From an uncultured Pelolinea sp. (GTDB lineage Bacteria > Chloroflexota > Anaerolineae > Anaerolineales > Anaerolineaceae): a stretch of DNA of 7,137 bases. The first letter of the stretch is position 1. Every line of letters starts with the position of its first letter. The notes under the pieces were generated by a model. It did not search any database. It was not told the origin of the DNA and was given only the letters and a program-made list of their open reading frames with translations. Where the stretch lies: NCBI GenBank assembly GCA_937902055.1, contig CALGUJ010000341.1, positions 1 to 7,137 of the forward strand, read 5' to 3'. A program made the position numbers and the translations under genes. Below are positions 6,124 through 7,137 of the stretch, one piece after another.

Positions 6124-6999
6124 CTATTTATGCAATCGGCTGTAGCCTTCAATCGGTTTGCCATAGCGCGCAGAGAGTTCACGCAGCATTCGATCAGCTT
6201 CTTCAGGAGTGGGATGCTGGGTATGCCATTTGTAATTGAATTCAGTCTCCTCGATACCGCGTCCTTTGACAGTATGCGCGATGATCAAGATCGGTTTACC
6301 ACGCGGCATAATCCAGCGGGCTTTATAGAAGGCAGCATTAATCTCTTGAATATCATGGCCGTCAATCTCGATCACATCCCAACCAAATGATTCCCATTTT
6401 TGGCACACAGGTTCAATGGCCATCTCATCCCAAACGAAACCCTTTGCCATCACCTTGTTGTAATCCATGATTGTGATCAGGTTATCCAGATGGTAGTGGC
6501 TGGCAGCCATGGCAGCTTCCCATATATTCCCTGAGGTGGATTCTCCATCTCCCACAATACAATACACTCTGGTTTTCGTGTATTCCTTTTTTCGCAATCC
6601 CCAGGCTAATCCCACAGCAATTGATAAACCCATACCCAGGGAACCGCCTGAACTTTCTATTCCCCTGGTTCGGCGCATGTCTGTATGCCCCTCAATCCCG
6701 CCAATTTGACAGTAGCGATATAAGTCCTCAATTGGGAAAAATCCTTTTAATGCGAGAGAGGCATATAAAGCTGGAGAAGAATGAGCCTTTGACAGGATCA
6801 ATCGATCCCGCTCATCCCAGGCCGGATTTTCCGGATCTAAACGCAGTACATTGAAATAAAGGACTGCCAATATCTCGGCCATGGAAAGCGAGCCCCCGGG
6901 ATGCCCCCAATGACCGCATGTAATCATTTCCAAACTCAGCCGCCTGATCTGATAAGCAAAATCCTCGAGTTGAGCTACCTTCTCGTTCGACACCCTCAT
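6124..6999 (-). CDS. Transketolase, N-terminal subunit (split transketolase)
   Basis: This is the TPP pyrophosphate-binding half of a split transketolase and the first gene of the operon, 291 residues. Motifs in order: GHWGHPGGSLS (H30, H33), LILSKAHSSPALYA (H73), IEGHTD (H105), SSGGSLGMGLSIAVGLA, the Mg/TPP motif GDGE (150-153) through N181 in MDYNK, and AHTVKGRGIE (241-250) followed by KWH (H259). The usual E-G pair after GDGExx is S-G here (S156), a departure at a subunit-interface position of transketolases. The start is well supported: GTGGAGG ends 7 nt before the ATG, and no in-frame alternative is needed. It is followed at once by the C-terminal subunit gene. Sulfolactate, 1-deoxyxylulose-5-phosphate and phosphoketolase-type enzymes were considered; split order and motifs favour transketolase. 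Confidence 0.93.
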   Translation of the reverse strand: MRVSNEKVAQLEDFAYQIRRLSLEMITCGHWGHPGGSLSMAEILAVLYFNVLRLDPENPAWDERDRLILSKAHSSPALYASLALKGFFPIEDLYRYCQIGGIEGHTDMRRTRGIESSGGSLGMGLSIAVGLAWGLRKKEYTKTRVYCIVGDGESTSGNIWEAAMAASHYHLDNLITIMDYNKVMAKGFVWDEMAIEPVCQKWESFGWDVIEIDGHDIQEINAAFYKARWIMPRGKPILIIAHTVKGRGIEETEFNYKWHTQHPTPEEADRMLRELSARYGKPIEGYSRLHK

Positions 7000-7006
7000 T
7001 CAGAAA

Positions 7007-7013
7007 CCTCCAC
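7007..7013 (-). promoter_or_regulatory. Strong Shine-Dalgarno sequence of the operon's first gene
   Basis: On the minus strand this reads GTGGAGG and ends 7 nt before the ATG at 6999. It is the best ribosome-binding site in the window and decides the start of the transketolase N-terminal subunit. Confidence 0.85.
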
Positions 7014-7055
7014 TAAACTAATTTGTTGCATTTTGTGTTTCATTTTATACTCTTT

Positions 7056-7061
7056 ATTATA
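7056..7061 (-). promoter_or_regulatory. Probable -10 box of the operon promoter (TATAAT)
   Basis: A perfect sigma-A/sigma-70 TATAAT lies on the minus strand, about 57 nt before the first ATG, implying a leader of roughly 50 nt. The -35 match is weak: TTGTAT at 7081-7086 with a 19-nt, A-tract-rich spacer. The surrounding DNA (7021-7137) is only about 16% G+C by count. A weak -35 with a perfect -10 suggests a regulated promoter. The -10 call is inference from sequence only. Confidence 0.55.
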
Positions 7062-7076
7062 CTATTTTTTCTTTTT

Positions 7077-7086
7077 TTGTATACAA
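7077..7086. promoter_or_regulatory. Candidate operator, perfect palindrome TTGTATACAA
   Basis: A 10-bp perfect inverted repeat coincides with the -35 region of the predicted promoter. TTGTnnnACAA-like sites are typical of FadR-branch GntR regulators that control sugar-acid and carboxylate catabolism. Binding here would exclude RNA polymerase, consistent with substrate induction. No regulator gene is seen in the window, so the family assignment is a guess; the symmetry itself is direct observation. In AT-rich DNA a 10-bp palindrome can also arise by chance. Confidence 0.45.
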
Positions 7087-7137
7087 TTTTTTAATATTTT
7101 TAATACCTATAAGCCATCTTTATATTATATAATTAGA

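Larger units (their letters stand above)
7014..7137. other. AT-rich non-coding region upstream of the operon
   Basis: No open frame of note is present. Besides the promoter and palindrome above, there is a second TATAAT on the minus strand at 7124-7129, whose -35 would fall outside the window, and long A and T runs next to the palindrome that could act as an UP-like element. The 5' leader shows no recognisable riboswitch. A gene beyond the right edge might be divergent or convergent; this cannot be told. Confidence 0.6.

Noticed and set aside
6124..6999. 1-deoxyxylulose-5-phosphate synthase or phosphoketolase fragment
   Set aside because: The two-gene split, GHPGGSLS, the GDGE motif followed by WEAAMAAS and the short partner subunit match split transketolase instead.
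7044..7049. TATAAA as an alternative -10 box
   Set aside because: No acceptable -35 lies 16-18 nt upstream, and the TATAAT at 7056-7061 is a better match.
7000..7060. TPP riboswitch in the leader, considered because the operon encodes TPP enzymes
   Set aside because: The leader of about 50 nt is too short and lacks the conserved TPP-riboswitch core motifs.

Overview
The window is one minus-strand operon of eight tightly packed genes plus its promoter region. Read in the direction of transcription, from right to left, the genes are: split transketolase N-terminal subunit, split transketolase C-terminal subunit, an Asp/Glu-racemase-superfamily protein, a small cupin, a lipoyl-bearing E2 acyltransferase, a beta-hydroxyacid dehydrogenase of the tartronate-semialdehyde-reductase type, and the E1-alpha and E1-beta subunits of a TPP-dependent 2-oxoacid/acetoin-type dehydrogenase. 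E1-beta runs off the left edge. Gaps are at most 64 bp, two junctions are 4-bp ATGA overlaps, and nearly every start has a purine-rich Shine-Dalgarno sequence. No tRNA, rRNA, insertion sequence, CRISPR or integrase was seen.

The organism is bacterial. Moderate-GC genes, a strongly AT-rich sigma-A-like promoter region, consistent Shine-Dalgarno use and a two-gene transketolase would fit an anaerobic or facultative lineage such as Bacillota or Chloroflexota. That placement is a guess; nothing in the window fixes the taxon.

Layout: 7000-7137 is a non-coding leader of about 16% GC in its outer 117 bases. It carries a TATAAT box and a perfect TTGTATACAA palindrome placed where a repressor could block the -35 region. 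4331-6999 encodes the two transketolase halves and the racemase-like protein. 3877-4266 is the cupin. 1-3847 holds the E2, reductase, E1-alpha and E1-beta block.

The genes look like an inducible catabolic module for a carbohydrate-like or sugar-acid compound. Transketolase would move a two-carbon ketol unit, the racemase-superfamily protein and cupin would act on an intermediate acid or ketose, the reductase would interconvert a hydroxyacid and its semialdehyde, and the E1/E2 complex would oxidatively cleave a 2-oxoacid or alpha-hydroxyketone to an acyl-CoA. The substrate cannot be read from the sequence. Two transketolase acceptor-site positions differ from the canonical residues (see findings), so this is probably not a housekeeping pentose-phosphate transketolase. 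No E3 (dihydrolipoamide dehydrogenase), kinase, transporter or regulator gene is visible; these may lie outside the window.
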